The notes under the pieces were generated by a model. The model searched no databases. It was not told the DNA's origin and saw nothing but the letters and a program-made list of their open reading frames with translations. This document shows, piece after piece, positions 11,357-24,800 of a stretch of 64,000 nt of DNA. The DNA comes from Tribonema minus (Eukaryota; Sar; Xanthophyceae; Tribonematales; Tribonemataceae): the NCBI GenBank assembly GCA_017506865.1, contig JAFCMP010000157.1, forward strand, positions 248,001 through 312,000, in the 5' to 3' direction. The translations under genes and the position numbers were made by a program. Numbering within the stretch: position 1 is the first letter of the stretch; each line of letters starts with the position of its first letter.

Positions 11357-11638
11357 TGTGCAGAGCAAATCGAGCAGCTCCCGGAGGACCGCGTGGTGGT
11401 CATCCGCAACGCCAACGTCGAGATGTTCCGCCGCACCATGCGCCTTGTCCCCAGCAAGTGGGGCAAGATCACCCCCTACCCCGACGGCGTGCCCTCCACC
11501 CCCGCGCCCCCCCCTGCCCTCGCCGCCGCCCCCAACATGTCCGACGCGGTGTACGACACGCCCGCCGCCGCGGATGCGGCCGCCGCCGCCGCCGCCGCTG
11601 CCGCGAGGCGCCGCGCGCAGATGCCGCCCATGGCCTAG
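7649..11638 (+). CDS. OB-fold nucleic-acid-binding protein, plant At4g28440-like (spliced gene)
   Basis: Proposed exons are 7649-7688 (tentative first exon), 7771-7826, 10303-10417 and 11364-11638, ending at TAG. Phases agree (1, 0, 1) and every junction is GT-AG. The product is about 161 residues. It reads VKISALRPQMRGINVVAQ, then VMASVLAVDKPRVDGTRVRI, then AEVTIADATATVIVRARNEQ, then VVVIRNANVEMFRRTMRL and SKWGKI. This matches the small single-OB-fold family of plant At4g28440 (the VKV..LKPG, VGDETG..ARN.Q and N..IDMFKGTMRL..DKWGRI blocks); the family match is from memory. Such proteins are thought to bind single-stranded nucleic acid. The tail after residue 110 is Pro/Ala-rich. The first exon is the weakest part. 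Intron 2 is 2.5 kb and holds a retrotransposon fragment, telomere-like tracts and echoes of exon edges. Confidence 0.85.
7980..8055 (+). repeat. Donor-side exon-edge echo of OB-fold exon 2
   Basis: GGTGGTGCAG followed by GTGAGCGCCGCTGAGCGCTG repeats the end of exon 2 and its donor (GGTGGCGCAG|GTGAGCGCCGCCGAGCACTG at 7817-7846). A weaker echo with GGCATCACGGCATCAA ... GCACAG|GTGAGCACC lies at about 9386-9430, on the far side of the retrotransposon insertion. Confidence 0.7.
8331..9239 (+). CDS. Retrotransposon C-terminal fragment: CCHC finger + restriction-like endonuclease
   Basis: The 302-codon frame is uninterrupted. Near residues 68-84 is a zinc knuckle C-x2-C-x8-H-x3-C (CKLCGK ... HARLC). 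Then come RRMDIVLP (Asp137), LMVDVT (Asp162) and KTTHY (Lys192, K-x3-Y). This is the order of the PD-(D/E)XK restriction-like endonuclease at the C-terminus of R2-type and related non-LTR retrotransposons, where it nicks target DNA for target-primed reverse transcription. The reverse transcriptase domain is missing through 5' truncation, and the first codon (GTG at the junction) is not a real start. The 29.8-34.0 kb element has the same motifs but quite different sequence, so the two are different families. The tail after residue 280 is Gly-rich. The intact frame suggests a fairly recent insertion. Confidence 0.85.
   Translation: MEADLQQLPQGTQRTQALARFRSQRHMHSIGMAFLNEPMYSTTASFDGLSWQLAVKRAIGVEEQTAGCKLCGKSPGGTLHARLCQAPRVKAHDTIVHNSVKRATQRLLRQYLKTGLVDEDYTPFLGSAGPPGSRRMDIVLPADAFPVTGYDDPTRHLPLMVDVTCFEAQVASRAAKTAADPERCCRDQEAAKTTHYSGHYDQNCYKLATLAIGSFGSIGEQGRKLLEAVATEYASRMSVPGGARPKALKGIALARLRSALSAALHMAYSGRVMTHMAESRGGGHMEEDVGEDPEMPFGGGGV
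8332..9345 (+). mobile_element. 5'-truncated non-LTR retrotransposon in intron 2 of the OB-fold gene
   Basis: The 1014-bp insert is flanked by the identical 13-mer AAGTACGAATAGG at 8319-8331 and 9346-9358, a clear target-site duplication. It holds only the 3' end of the element: one ORF for the C-terminal endonuclease region, then a roughly 105-bp tail ending GAGAATTAATAAA. Its orientation matches the host gene. Matches to the tail occur elsewhere in the window (12955-13205 minus, 38320-38430 plus, 39340-39480 minus, parts of 53880-54100). Confidence 0.88.
9795..9920 (+). repeat. Degenerate CCCTAA (telomere-like) tract in intron 2
   Basis: Short runs of CCCTAACCCTA alternate with CCTTGACCCTAACCCTAG and similar degenerate units. 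Further CCCTAA-like words continue to 10300, just upstream of the exon 3 acceptor and its echoes. Confidence 0.75.
10012..10302 (+). repeat. Acceptor-side exon-edge echoes of OB-fold exon 3
   Basis: Echoed acceptors end at about 10026, 10133 and 10236, before the real one at 10302. The first two continue as GTGGTGGTCGTGTCAGTGCT and GTGGCGGCGTCAGTGCTCGC, diverged copies of the exon 3 start (GTGATGGCGTCAGTGCTCGC). All four are preceded by CCCT-type words such as AAACCCTACTCAG. Confidence 0.8.
10533..10765 (+). repeat. Donor-side exon-edge echoes of OB-fold exon 3
   Basis: ACCATCGCCGACGCCACGGC ... CGCAACG|GTGAGCA recurs with its donor at 10588, and again at about 10743 where GT has become CT. 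The real exon ends at 10417. The echoed part corresponds to the TIADATATVIVR peptide. Confidence 0.85.
10965..10987 (+). repeat. Poly-C tract
   Basis: A run of 23 C lies in the last intron of the OB-fold gene, followed by GTGCAG. Confidence 0.9.
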
Positions 11639-12950
11639 GGCTCGCGCCCTGTTAGAGGGGGCTCGTCGGAGGCTTGGCGGCATCGCCGCCGCCGCCGCCG
11701 CCGCCCCGCCGCCGCCGCCGCTGCCGCTGCCGCTGCCGCTGCCGCTGCCGCTGTCGCTGCCGCTGCAACGCCGAGTGCAGTTTGCGCCGGTGGCTTCTCC
11801 ATCATGCACCAGCGGGTCCTGTGCGACCCAGAGTTTTCTTACAGTCGGCAGGGGAAGGGGGCTCGCACGATCAACAGTGGGCAGGGGGAGGTTCGCGCGG
11901 TTCACGGCCGCGGCGGCTTTGCACCAGCCTGAGCGCTGCTACGGCTTGCGCGACTGCTCCTGTCGCGCGGCTCTGTCAGCGGCGCGCTTGCGCATTGCGT
12001 GTACCGTAGGACTTTTGACCTCAGTTGTGGCTGTAGCTGAGCGCTGCTGACAAACGTGCGGCGCTCGGAGAAGTGGCGCATGGTGCAATGCGTCTGGCGC
12101 CGCCACTACATACTCCCGCTCTTGAAGTGTGTTCCTCCGCCACGCTGCGGCCGGCTGCGACCCGGGGGTATACGTAGAAGCGGGCGGTGCCGACATGCGG
12201 TTGCAGATGCCGCCGGCGCTGCCAAGCGCACGCGGAGCGCTGCTGCCCTCGCGCCTCAGGGGTATGTATGGTGCGCTGCACGTGTGCGCCGCCTCCGACT
12301 GCACAGGCGTTGCACGTGTGCAGGGCGCCGCGCGTTGCACGTGCGCAAAAGATGACTTGTACATGCATGTGTGTGTTGCGTGTAGAGAAGCGCCCTTAGA
12401 GAGACTGCACCGTGCCCACTCAAACTGAGCACCGCTGCGAAGAGTGCACATGCGAGCCCCCCTTCCCCCCCCGCCCCCCCTCCTGCAATAGCTGATTGCC
12501 ATCAGTGTGTGCGTTTGAAGCTGGGCACAAGACCGCGCCGTCACTTCAACTCGAAGAACACAGATAGCGCCGCCCAGCCCAGCCCAGCCCAGCGGTGCTC
12601 CGAGCCAACATACAGAGGTCACTTGACCGCGGCCGCCGCCGCTGCCGAACAGAGGCTTTCAATGAGGCATTTCTTGTGGCGCGCTGTTTTTCAGAATTGT
12701 CATGTTTGATGTGTCGTGTCTAGTATATACAGTCATTTGAAGTGGAGTGGAGTGGTTATGTTTGTGTGCAACACACAAAATGAGTTTTGTGCGTACGTGC
12801 GGCTCCTGTCAGCGAGGGCGCTGTGTACCCATCGCCGGTCTGCGCGTGCAAGCTCCCTCCGTGATCACCAAGTATTTTGAGGCAGTATCACAGTATCATG
12901 ATGTAATGTATTACTAATACAATCGACTCTTTTCTCGCTTAGGGTCACCA
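11639..12950. other. No recognised gene
   Basis: GC-rich sequence with GCC/GCTGCC runs (11685-11765) and a duplicated GGCAGGGG(A/G)A(A/G)G block (11846-11900). CTGAGCGCTGCTG words occur at 11931 and 12038. The open frames overlap each other and show no known motif. Confidence 0.45.
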
Positions 12951-12954
12951 AGAG

Positions 12955-13205
12955 ATTTTTTTAAAAAACCCAGATGGTGGATGTCCAGCTCGCAACGAGA
13001 ATCTGCATGCGATTTTGTGAACACCTTGAAAGTGTCTCGAGCGCCTTGCCGATCACTTCTAACCAATGTGTGCTTTCGATTCATTTTTGCTCAGGGCGCG
13101 AAAAAGCCCAGAGGGTAGATGTCCAGCTTGCTACTCAAAATTACACGTCTTTTGAATGCTGTGAAAGTGTCTCAACGCAATCACTTCTAAACGACATCGC
13201 CAAAT
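12955..13205 (-). repeat. Two tandem copies of the retrotransposon 3' tail
   Basis: Read on the minus strand, both copies contain TGGACATC(T)ACC..CTGGG(C)TTTTT and, in the 13090s copy, CTTTTTCGCGCCCTGAGC. This matches the 3' tail at 9240-9345. They run at about 12955-13060 and 13088-13205. They may be heavily truncated retrotransposon copies or a SINE that borrows the tail. A C-tract follows at 13207-13224. Confidence 0.7.
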
Positions 13206-13224
13206 GCCCCCCCCCCCCCCCCCC

Positions 13225-13800
13225 TGAATACCCTCGTCCATCTGTCCCGCCTTAGTACATGTACACGAACGACATGTTCATCTTGCATGCTGCACAACAG
13301 TGTCAAGGCGCGGCCAAATATGTCGGATGTTGCACTGCACACATTCCCTGCAAGTGCGCGCACGCAAAAGAGGCATGAGACAATCACAACAATGACGACA
13401 GTAAAGCAGTGGTGAAACATACACAAAGCGAAATCTCTGCATTGCATCAGTCGGTACCGAGCGCCAGCAGCTGCAAGTGGGCTGCAACACTATATGCAAC
13501 CCACATTTTGCTGAGCGTTGCCCCCTCAAGCTCAGCCTCAACTCTGCCATTGCCGCGCATCTCTCCCTTCCTCATGCACCTCATCGCTTGAAGTTACGCA
13601 CAAGTTCATCTCTCTTGCCGTCTCGCACCAGTACCGGCCACCCTTTCCGCCCCAAACGCACTAAACTACATTACGACACAGTTACTGCCAACGCAACTCT
13701 TTCTGTAGAGAAGATGTCGCAAACGGGCTGTCGAACGCGTTAACTTCAAGTTGGCAGCACACAATCTTCAACAGCGGCACACGGCACTGTAGGGCGGGAG
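13225..13800. other. No recognised gene
   Basis: Unique-looking sequence with short overlapping frames on both strands and no recognised motif. Confidence 0.4.
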
Positions 13801-14028
13801 CCTGTCATGCGCCGGCGCCGCCTTGCGCATCTCTGCTGCCATCGCACACTCTGTTGCGTAGCGAGCGCCCCTGGTACTCTAATTATGCTTATGCAAGCGA
13901 TGCGCCCCCACTGCGTTTCGGCGGTGGCGGCAGCAGCAGCAGCAGCAGCAGCAACACGGACTCTAATTGTATCCATGGCAGCCACTGCTGCGGCTGCAGC
14001 TGCCGCTGCCACTACAGACGCTCCTACT

Positions 14029-14332
14029 GCCGCTGCCGCTGCCGCTCAGCTGCCGCTGCCGCTGCCGCTGCCGCTGCCGCTGCCGCTGCCGCTGCCGCTG
14101 CCGCTGCCGCTGCCGCTGCCGATGCCGATGCCGCTGCCGCTGCCGCTGCCGCTGCCGCTGCCGCTGCCGCTGCCGCTGCCGCTGCCGCTGCCGCTGCCGC
14201 TGCCGCTGCCGCTGCCGCTGCCGCTGCCGCTGCCGCTGCCGCTGCCGCTGCCGCTGCCGCTGCCGCTGCCGCTGCCGCTGCCGCTGCCGCTGCCGCTGCC
14301 GCTGCCGCTGCCGCTGCCGCCGCCGCCGCCGC
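14029..14332 (+). repeat. (GCTGCC)n microsatellite, about 300 bp
   Basis: The hexamer is almost perfect, broken mainly by GATGCCGATGCC near 14119. Read in different frames it encodes Ala, Leu-Pro or Cys-Arg on the plus strand, which explains the long open frames here. Confidence 0.97.
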
Positions 14333-14692
14333 TGCTGTCACCGCGCAGCGTGCTGCAGCACCCAGGACTCCAGCTCTCTTGCCCTCCACTCTTGCTTTCG
14401 CACAGTCGCAGCCTATTACAACTGCCGCAGCGCGCTCATCCAAACTCATAGTCCCCAACCCTGCCTCGACCCTGCCCCCCCCTTCTCCTTCCCCTCACTT
14501 CAAAGCGCTCGCAGTAGCACACAACTCCCCTCGCTCCCCCGCACCCTTCCCCCCCTGTCCCCCCTTCCCTTCCCTGACCACACCTCTCTTTCTTTCTATG
14601 GCAGCGCTCCACCCCCTCACCACCTGCAACTGAGCGCTGCCCCTTGCCACAACGGCCTCAGACTCATCACTCTGACTCACGACTTTGACTCA

Positions 14693-17364
14693 TTACTTGG
14701 ATTCGGCACCGCGCGCGTCGTCAGCGTCGAACGACGCCCGTGCCATACCTCGCGTGATGTGCGTCAGCAGCGGGCGCCAGGACAGCGCAGCGGTGCGCCG
14801 GTCAGCACTCAGCTCACCCTCCGCCTTTCGCTTGTGGGCGCTGCCGCCGCTGCTGCTGCCAGTGCTGCCGCTGCTGCTGCCGCCGATGCCGCCGCCGCCT
14901 CCGCTGCTGCCGCCGCCGCCGTTGGGCCCGCCATTGCCGTCGTCAAAAGCGGCGGCGGCGGCGGCCGTGTTCGTGGTGGCAGCAGCAGCGGCAGTGGCGC
15001 CGACAGCGGCAACGGTGGCGCGGACTCTCCTGCGCGCAGCGGCAGACGCAGCGCCGCCGTCCGATCCACGCCCACTCACAGCAGCAGCTTTCAGGCCAGC
15101 CCTTTTCGCCTCAGACGCTGGCGCAGACGTGTGGCGCGCCGCGGCGGCGGCGGCAGCGGCTGCGGCAGCGGCGGCGAGCCCCTCGAAGGCGCGCGCAGCG
15201 CTGGCCGCGGCGGCAGCGGCGGGGCGGTAGGTGCTGAGGTACGCGGCGTCAGCGTACGCGGTTGCTGCCGCGACGGCTGCGCTGGCGGTGACGCTGAGGC
15301 CATCCACACTAGCGGAGGTGGCGGCAGCGGCAGCGGCGGCGTCTTTGGCGGCAGCGGCGGCGGCGGCGGCGGCGGCAGCGAAGGCGGCGGCGCCAACGCC
15401 AGGAGCAGCGGTGGCGGCGGTGCTCATGGCGGTGGCAGCGGCGGCGGCGGCATCAACACTGGCCTCGCCGGAGGCGGCGGCGGCAGCGGCGGCGGCGGCG
15501 GCGGCGGCGCCGGCCACAGACGCCGCCGCCGCCGCCGCGCTGCGCGCCTGCGCTGCCCAGTCCGCTGCGGCGGCGGCGTTGTGCGCGATGGGCCACGCAC
15601 CCGCAAACCAGTCGGCGCTGTCCGTCGTGGTGACGCCGCCGCTGATCTCCTGATACGTGTACCTGGCGTTGGCGGCGCGGCGCGCGGCGACGCGCAGCGG
15701 CAGCAGCGCCGCCGCCGGTGCCGCCGCCGCTGCTGCTGCCGGCGAACCCTTAACTGTGGGCGCAGAGGCTGCCGCCCGCAGCACTGGCGGAGCGACGCTT
15801 GTGACTGGTGTGAAGCAAAGGTGTCTCAGGTGCGGCGGCGGCAGCGGCGGCGGCGGCAGCGGCAGCGGCGGCGGCAGCGGCGGCGGCGGCGGCATCAGCA
15901 GCAGCTGACGCGGCGTCAAGCGAGCCGCCCTCTCTGCGCGAGCACACGTGCACAGCATTTTGGTCAGAGCATAGGCTGTGACAGGCGGGGGCGAGGTTGG
16001 AGAGTTGTTGTGGCAGACGCAGCGAGGCACGTTTCAGTATGCAGTTGAAGTGTCATTAGCAACTTGAAGGCACGTTTAGCATCCATGCAGCCACCGTCAA
16101 GTTCAGTTTGAGTACGACACACATGCGAAGTCCGTTGTGCAGTATCTGCATACGAGCTGCGGGACCCACTTTGCGTCTCACTGGGGGATGTATGGTGCGG
16201 AACAAGGTAGGAAATAAATATAGTCGTGCGGTTCCAGCGCAGAGGCAGTAACCCTAACCCTAACCCTAACCCTAACCCTAATGCGTGCACTGGCGCCTGC
16301 GGACTGTTCCTAGAAATGTTCCTACAAATTTTCCTACTATAGAAATGTTCCTAGGGCCTGCTTTCAGAATGTTACAGACAACTGCCAGAATGGCGGTGAA
16401 CATACAAATCGGGATTCGGGCTAGGGTAAGCGTGAGATTGAGGTGCGCGACATGCACCTTAGGGTTAGGGTTAGCAGGGGCGGGAACGTTGACCTCAATT
16501 TAAGCACCAACACACCATGTTTGCGAAAACCCGCAACTTCCACAACCTTAACTTGATACAAACTCCTTTCCCAGTCCTTACCCTGACATCTACAGAAACC
16601 CGTTGATGTATCGGCAACTACCTCTGAACCTCACCCCTAAATCCCCCTGAACCTAATCCTCCCACTGAGGTTTACTTTGACCCTAGCGCTGTTAACCCCT
16701 ATTTCAATTGTTTCTGCGAATGGAGGCTAGGTTTAGGGAGGCCATGTGCAGTGCCTCACGCCGCTACTTCTAGCCTAACCCTAGCCTGACCCTAACCACT
16801 TGTGCTCACAGGAGGCAGGTAGCTTTGGTCGTGACACGTTTGCACTATCAGCGGACATGGGGGTGGCAGCTGCTTTCGAGGGTGGCGTAACGTGCGCTAT
16901 GAGGAAGGGGGGGCACAGATGCGCGCAGTCGCCATTTCTGCGCGCGCACGGAGAGTCAACTTGAAGTATCTGCATACTCAATGTCACACCACTCACATGC
17001 TGCCCCGCGGCTGCTGCGCTCCCCTCTCGCACCCCACCACCCCTATTTTGAAGCCGCTCCCCTCCATAGGAGCCCCCGCACCGCGCCCCGCCGCCGCTTT
17101 GCGCTTCGCAGCATTTGCCGTCTTGAGGTTTGTCTTTAAGTTACCGCCTCCAACGGCCTTGTTGGCTGGAAGCTCAGTGCCTTTGGTGCCCATCTTAAAG
17201 GGGGCATTGCAGGCGGTGGCGGCAGCGGCGGCGACGGCGGCGGCGGCGGCAGCAGTGGCAGCGGTGGTGCTGCCGCCATCAGCATATAGACAGCCGGGTT
17301 CGGATTTGTCCTGGCACAAAGCGGGCAGAAGAAGGGGGTGCGGCATGTGAGTTGAGGTGGCCAA
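14693..17364 (-). CDS. Ala-rich protein, paralogue 1 (proposed two-exon gene)
   Basis: The main open frame is 14693-16030 (445 codons, stop TAA). A candidate upstream exon lies at about 17041-17364 on the same strand. I do not recognise the family. The upstream exon has poly-Ala, then GTKGTELPANKAVGGGNLKT and AAKRKAAAGRG. The main frame has Ala runs, the block STYRPAAA ... ARAFEGLA, a Gly/Ser linker, and HKRKAEGELS near the C-terminus, an NLS-like basic patch. Two more minus-strand genes at 19.8-21.8 and 25.1-26.7 kb share these blocks in the same order. The first 80 or so residues of the main frame are Pro-rich and may be intron or another frame, so the acceptor is unresolved. A 693-codon plus-strand frame covering the same DNA is a repeat shadow. 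Confidence 0.45.
16249..16281 (+). repeat. Interstitial telomere-like (CCCTAA)n
   Basis: Five perfect repeats of TAACCC. The opposite orientation (TTAGGG) appears at 16460-16474 and 17378-17400. Confidence 0.97.
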
Positions 17365-17400
17365 GAGGCCAGCAGCGAGGGTTAGGGTTAGGGTTAGGAG

Positions 17401-18040
17401 GCATCGCTGTTCAACTGCTGCGACTGCAGTGGCGTGTGCCGTGACCAGAGAGAGCGCGTGAGCGGTTCGCGTTCATGCGCAGAGCTCAGCACCACAGCAT
17501 CACCGCCCAGCGCCCTGGATCCGACTCGCTTGCCAGCAGAAGGCAAGTCAGAGTCGGAGTCATGCCGCATCAGGTGCGCGCGGCGTGATCCGGTACATCC
17601 GTCGTTACGAAGCCCTCAGCGTGGTGCTGTGTCTGTCTATGGCTGTAGTATGTATCGACTACTGAATCGGCATGCAGGTATGGCGCCTTGCTGAGCGCTG
17701 CGCGTTTGCCCGCAGCATGCGCCTCGAAGCCCCACGCAGTCGGAAGCGGCGGAGAAGCGAAGCGCCATTTGCCTGCATCGCCTGCCGGTACGACTCATAC
17801 TCATGACTCGACTCGCCGCAGGCCTATGCAGCACCACGCGCAGAATTCACGCAGCGACAGAGCATAGCAACAGTGATCAACTACGGCTGGCGATTGTGCT
17901 CCACGCACGCTCAGCGCCTATGCTGCGCGCAGCGTGCTGCCGCAGCAGCGGCACCTGATTGTGCTGCGCAGCACGAATAATACACGGGCTCTGAGCGCTG
18001 CTGACATCTGCCTCGCTACTGAGACGTGATGTAAGTCCAC
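17401..18040. other. No recognised gene
   Basis: GC-rich sequence with two CTGAGCGCTGC words (about 17692 and 17990) of the kind that follow donors elsewhere in the window. No coding motif is recognised. Confidence 0.4.
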
Positions 18041-18079
18041 ATTTGTCACGCTTTCGTATGCATGCGCTCTGTGCGTGCT

Positions 18080-18236
18080 ATGAGCCTGGGGCTTATGACA
18101 CTTTTACTTTTAGCAGCCGTCCCAAGAGTTTGCAGCGCTCGCAGTGGCCCTGTCGGACTTTGCGCCAAGACTTACCATGGCAGCCGTGTCCATTGCGCCC
18201 TGGTCGCCAATGCTGTCCATATTTTTTTTCTTTACT
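18080..18236 (+). CDS. Possible first exon of a secreted protein
   Basis: From ATG 18080 the frame reads MSLGLMTLLLLAAVPRVCSA, a textbook signal peptide with an A-x-A-like end. About 30 more residues include three Cys (RSGPVGLCAKTYHGSRVHCA). TACT|GTAAGG at about 18236 would be a donor. An in-frame ATG at 18062 adds six residues. No downstream exon was found and the family is unknown, so this is only a candidate. Confidence 0.3.
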
Positions 18237-18239
18237 GTA

Positions 18240-19800
18240 AGGTAGTTTGGAGGCAGATGTAGAGCCCTGTAGTGAGCTATCTGCAATAAGGCACGTGCCA
18301 GGGACATGCAGGGAAAGTTATCACAAATGAGGCAGATGAGCAGAGTACGGGCTTCAACAGGACTGGGGAGCCATCGACAGCCATGAACTACTTTGCAAAT
18401 GCATAAAGGTACCCTAGTTGAACAAAGTAATAGAGCCTCAAGCGGTGCTGTGCCGGCAGCAGCGCGAGTAAAGCAATGGATATCAGCAAGATCGCAGCTT
18501 AGGTTTGCATCCCTCCCGAGCTACTTCGACGTCGCACGAGGCGCTACATGGCTGCAGACCTCGCAGCTGACCCACAGCAAGAGGCGAGCCTCATGAGGAA
18601 CCATGCCAGGCCTGCGCCACTACATCCCTGGACCATTTGGAGCCTACAGCACCCGCAAAGGCAAGCCAGGCTAGAGAGAAAGACTCGGAAGGACAGCACA
18701 GCTTTCAACCAACCAATGAGCGACGCCAGAACAGCAGCAATAGATGCGGTGGAAAATCTATCACCATTCCAGACCGAGAGATGCCGCAGTGGTGGCATGG
18801 CGCAAGAGTGTGCTACTGCTCTATGAGTACCTGTGTGTGTTGAGAGAAGTGCGCCGGATGCCCCAGTTCCACCTGTGCCTGCCACCGCTTTACGCCGCAC
18901 TGGTGCCTGCAGCAGCTCCAGAGCTCATCAACTAGCAATCTTCTCTGTAGCTCTGCAATCCGTGGCTCCCTGACGCTGGTGTGCAGTGCTTCTCTTGGCC
19001 TGGAGGAACTTCCAGCGCTTGTTGAAGTTGAAGTTGTGTGAAATCCGCAGGTTACGGAAGAAAATGAAGAGACAGAAAAGAAAATGCGACTGCGCTGACA
19101 GCCATAGCATTGCGCACATCGGAAAGTGTGTATTGCGTCGGACAGCGAAATCCAATCTGAATTGCACAATTCCAACCCGAATGCCACCACATGCAGACAG
19201 TGAGAACAGCGCAGCTGCGAGGCGTTCAGCGTCTCACCCAGCCCCTTGCAGCTGTCTCCCTGTGGAACACAAAAAATAATTATCTACTTCCCGTCTGAGA
19301 TGCAGACCCCCCCAACGGGACTTGAGCAGATACCAAACACACCAAACGACACAATTTGCAGCTTCGTAACCACCGCTAGGAGCAACGTGCAGCCCTCCTG
19401 TGTGCAGCGCCACCGTGCGCGCAGCGCGACCCTGTACGGGCCATCAGTACTCTGACCGTGCACTGCCATAGCAGCAGAAGCAGCAGCCGCAGCAGCATGA
19501 GCGCGGCGAAATGCAGCACCGCTCAACCACTGCTGCTGCGAGCTCGAATCTGCGCCCCTCAGCCGTCGCCGCTGCCACTGCCGGGCGCCTTGCAGCCGCG
19601 CTAGCGCGCCCTTTTGATTGAGTGCGCTGTTAAGCAGTGTAAATGTCCTCCCCCCCCCCTCACTGCAAACGCGCCCCCCCCCCCCCTCCCTTGCTCCCCC
19701 CCCCAACACCCCACGCACCACCCCCCCTATTTATAGCATCACACCACACTGCACAACGGATACCCCCCTATCTTATCCGCACCACACACGCCCGTCACCG
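18240..19800. other. No recognised gene
   Basis: Short frames on both strands, such as 18548-18826 plus, show no known motif. AAGATCGCAGCTTAGGTTTGC (about 18487) recurs as AAGATCGCAGCTTGGGCTTGC at about 23480, hinting at a dispersed repeat. C-rich tracts lie at 19648-19702. Confidence 0.4.
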
Positions 19801-19806
19801 CCATGT

Positions 19807-21812
<2,006 letters not shown>

Positions 21813-21840
21813 GGCTCAGCTCCACAGCAGCAGCGGCTGA

Positions 21841-24800
21841 CGCGCGTGCACAGCTCAAGGGGAGCTCGAGCGGGGCTGCATTGACGGCGGCAGCGGCGGC
21901 GACGGTGGCGGCAAGGGCCGTCCGATAGCTGGAACCTTACTCAACGGAACACACAGAGGGACAGGGCGCGCTGCGCGGGAGCGTTGCCGCGGTGCAGCGC
22001 CGCTCAGCAAGCAGCAGCAGTTGACACATGCGCATATAGTAAAGCGCGCAAGATGCTTGAGTGAGGGCCCAAGCGGCAGCGGCGGCGGCGGCGGAGGCTG
22101 CGGCAAAGCCAGAGCGCGCTATGCAAGCGGCGGCAGCGGGCAGTCACGCGTGCTGCGCGGGGCTGATGGTCTCCTAACCCTGACCCTAAACCCAATTCAA
22201 GTGCTAAAGCGCGTCGCAAGTGTTCGGTGAAGGGTGACCATGATCGTCATCGGCGCTCAGCAAGGGAACGTTGTCGCGCGCGCGGTGCGCACTGTTCTTA
22301 GGGTAAGGGCTTAGGGTTAAGAATAGGGGTACGGTCACCGCCACGTGTTGGCAGTAGGCAGCGGCAACGGTGTTGCAAGACATACTATCGCGGAGAATGG
22401 GGCGCGCGGCGCGGCGCGGGCCGAGCACTGCGTGACGCATCACGGCTCAGCATCAAGACTTCAAAGTTGAAGTCAATGCACGGCCTTGCGTACGTATGGC
22501 GCAGCTTTGTGTACGCTGAATGCAGTGCGCAGCTGTGCACAAGCTGAGCACTGGCTCGCGCTGGACGTCCAGGCTCGTCCGCCACTTGCGCGCAGCGCGC
22601 TCTCGTGCCCCCTGGTTTGCTGAGGCATGATACTAAAAAAAAATATGCGCGCCAAAGATTGCCAAAAAATGCGCGCCAAAATCGTGCGGACTGGCAATGC
22701 GAACTTTATCGTTCGCAGCGACCTGCTCCTTTGACAACGAAGATGGCGCCTGCGCCGGAGAGTCACTCGCTGCAGTGTCGCTGCACTTTGAAGTATCACG
22801 CACACAAACTTCAACGGTGCAGTGGCAGCGCTCAGCATCAGCCGAATTCCACAGCACAAACTGTGCTGACCGCGAGGCAGCGCGCAGGCGCGGAAGCCTG
22901 AGGCGCAGCAACTGTGGGGCGTGCGCTAAACCCCCGCTGGCTCCCACGTGTCGTGGTGGAGCAATGTCACCATCAATGACTGCGTCGCGATGGCCTTATC
23001 CAACAAAAAATTGTTCCAAGTAGACTTTCGCCGCTATTGAAAGGCATGGTGGGTCTGCTGCGCGTGCATCTTGCATACGAGTGTACTCGCGGCGTTTGGC
23101 AGCCTTGAAGGCTGCGCTAGGGGGGAGGCACACAGGCAGCTCACCGTGGAAAGGTCTGTTTGGGTGCCCGTTGCCCCTGGTACCTATATACTTTCAGCAC
23201 AATGGGAAAGTGCCACCCGCCGGTTGGTGCGTCCATGCAGAGATCGCCGCGACGGAGGGAAGTGGCTGACAGGCAACACAGAGCAGTGGGACGCAGCAGA
23301 GAGGAACTGAGCGAGCACAGAAGGGGGCAGTTGGAGAGAGAGGCGAGCTGCAAGCAGGCCTGACGAAGCCTGTGCAGCCTCCAACGCGCAGATCCTGTAC
23401 AAACAAGTTCAAACCGTATGAGGGGTGGAGCGAGCAATGCCGTGGACGCGGCAGCACGAGTGAGTGTGATGATCTGAGCCAAGATCGCAGCTTGGGCTTG
23501 CGTCGCTCCGATGAGCGCTGCAGTGCTGCACGAGGCACAGTGGGGCTCCCCGTCTAGCAAAACAAGGGCAACGCTACGTAGGCTCCGGAATCAGGCTGTT
23601 TGGGCTTGCGCCATTGCAGCACAGCACCAACAGGAGGCCGTACATCAGGCTATCAAGCGATCCGTGAAGTGACTTCACTCAGGCGAGAAGGACAGCAAGG
23701 TGTTCACTCGGCCTACGACCACTATCACGCTTGTAATACTCTGCGAGTAGTTGCAGAAGACCACAGATACCGGCATAGCTGGCGATGGCATGTCTCGTGC
23801 AAGAGCAGAAGCACCAGATCCCAAACTCACGTGCTGGGTCGCCCCTTCTAAGCTCCAGCTGTCACCAGCCGCTAAGCCACGCCCATGCAGTGCTGGTGAC
23901 GAGGCAACTGATCGCCGCTCTACCACTGAGCTCTACAGCCTCGCCGCCTGCAGGAGGCTGAAGTTGATTTCAGGTGTGTTTTGCTGTCTCTGGGGGAGAA
24001 ATGGAGACCGTGACGCTCCCACAATTGAAGTGAGCGATGCTGCAGTTGCTGTAAAAATGAGCGACAGCATTGCAGTGGCAGACATTCAAGCCCAACGCAT
24101 GGGGTCATCCTCATTGTATTGGCCGTAATGCGAGCTTTGCGCCTTAATGCTTCGCAATCGCGCGCACAACAGCATTATTAGCATTATTGCCTCAGATCCA
24201 AATCCGCACACGCGCCCTTGGCCTCGCCCCCCGCCCCCCGCCCCTCCGGCGCGACCAGCTTTACAACTGCCTTTGCCAAAACATGCAACCGTTACGCGCA
24301 CTGCCAAGCGCATCGCATCTCGCACGGCGCTTAATCGTCCGCGAGCGCTGCCGTCCCCCCCGCCATGCACACATGCATACCCCCTGAATGCGTCAGAAAC
24401 TCCCAAAACAACGTGACACGTACGCACGCCCCGCCCCCCCCTCAGCAATACGGGACTACTTGGAAGCATGAAGCCGCAGCAGCGCCCTTAACAGCGGCGC
24501 TGCGATCGCTGCGGTGTGCGCCCGTCGCTCTATGCGCAGCTCCTGCCGCAGACGCGCGTGCCGCGCACGACTCCTCCCACGCCGCAGCGGCAGCAGCAGC
24601 GGCAGCGGCAGCAGCGGCGGCACTATCTTGTGACGTGTGCGTGCCGCCGCACTGCCGCCGCCCCAGCGCTGCAGCTCTAATCGCCGCCTGTGCCATCGCC
24701 GCCGCTGCCTCAGCCTCCAGAACCCCTCCCCCCTGCCCCCCAACAACATAATCATCTACCGCACATCAGTCCGTGGCGGCCACAGTTTGCGTGCCCTTCC

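Noticed and set aside
13854..14633. Poly-Ala frames over the (GCTGCC)n tract on both strands
   Set aside because: They are pure hexamer translation with no flanking conserved sequence.
13967..16048. 693-codon plus-strand open frame (Cys-Arg, then Gly/Ser runs)
   Set aside because: It is the out-of-frame translation of the GCTGCC microsatellite and of the Ala-rich minus-strand gene. It has no non-repetitive conserved block.
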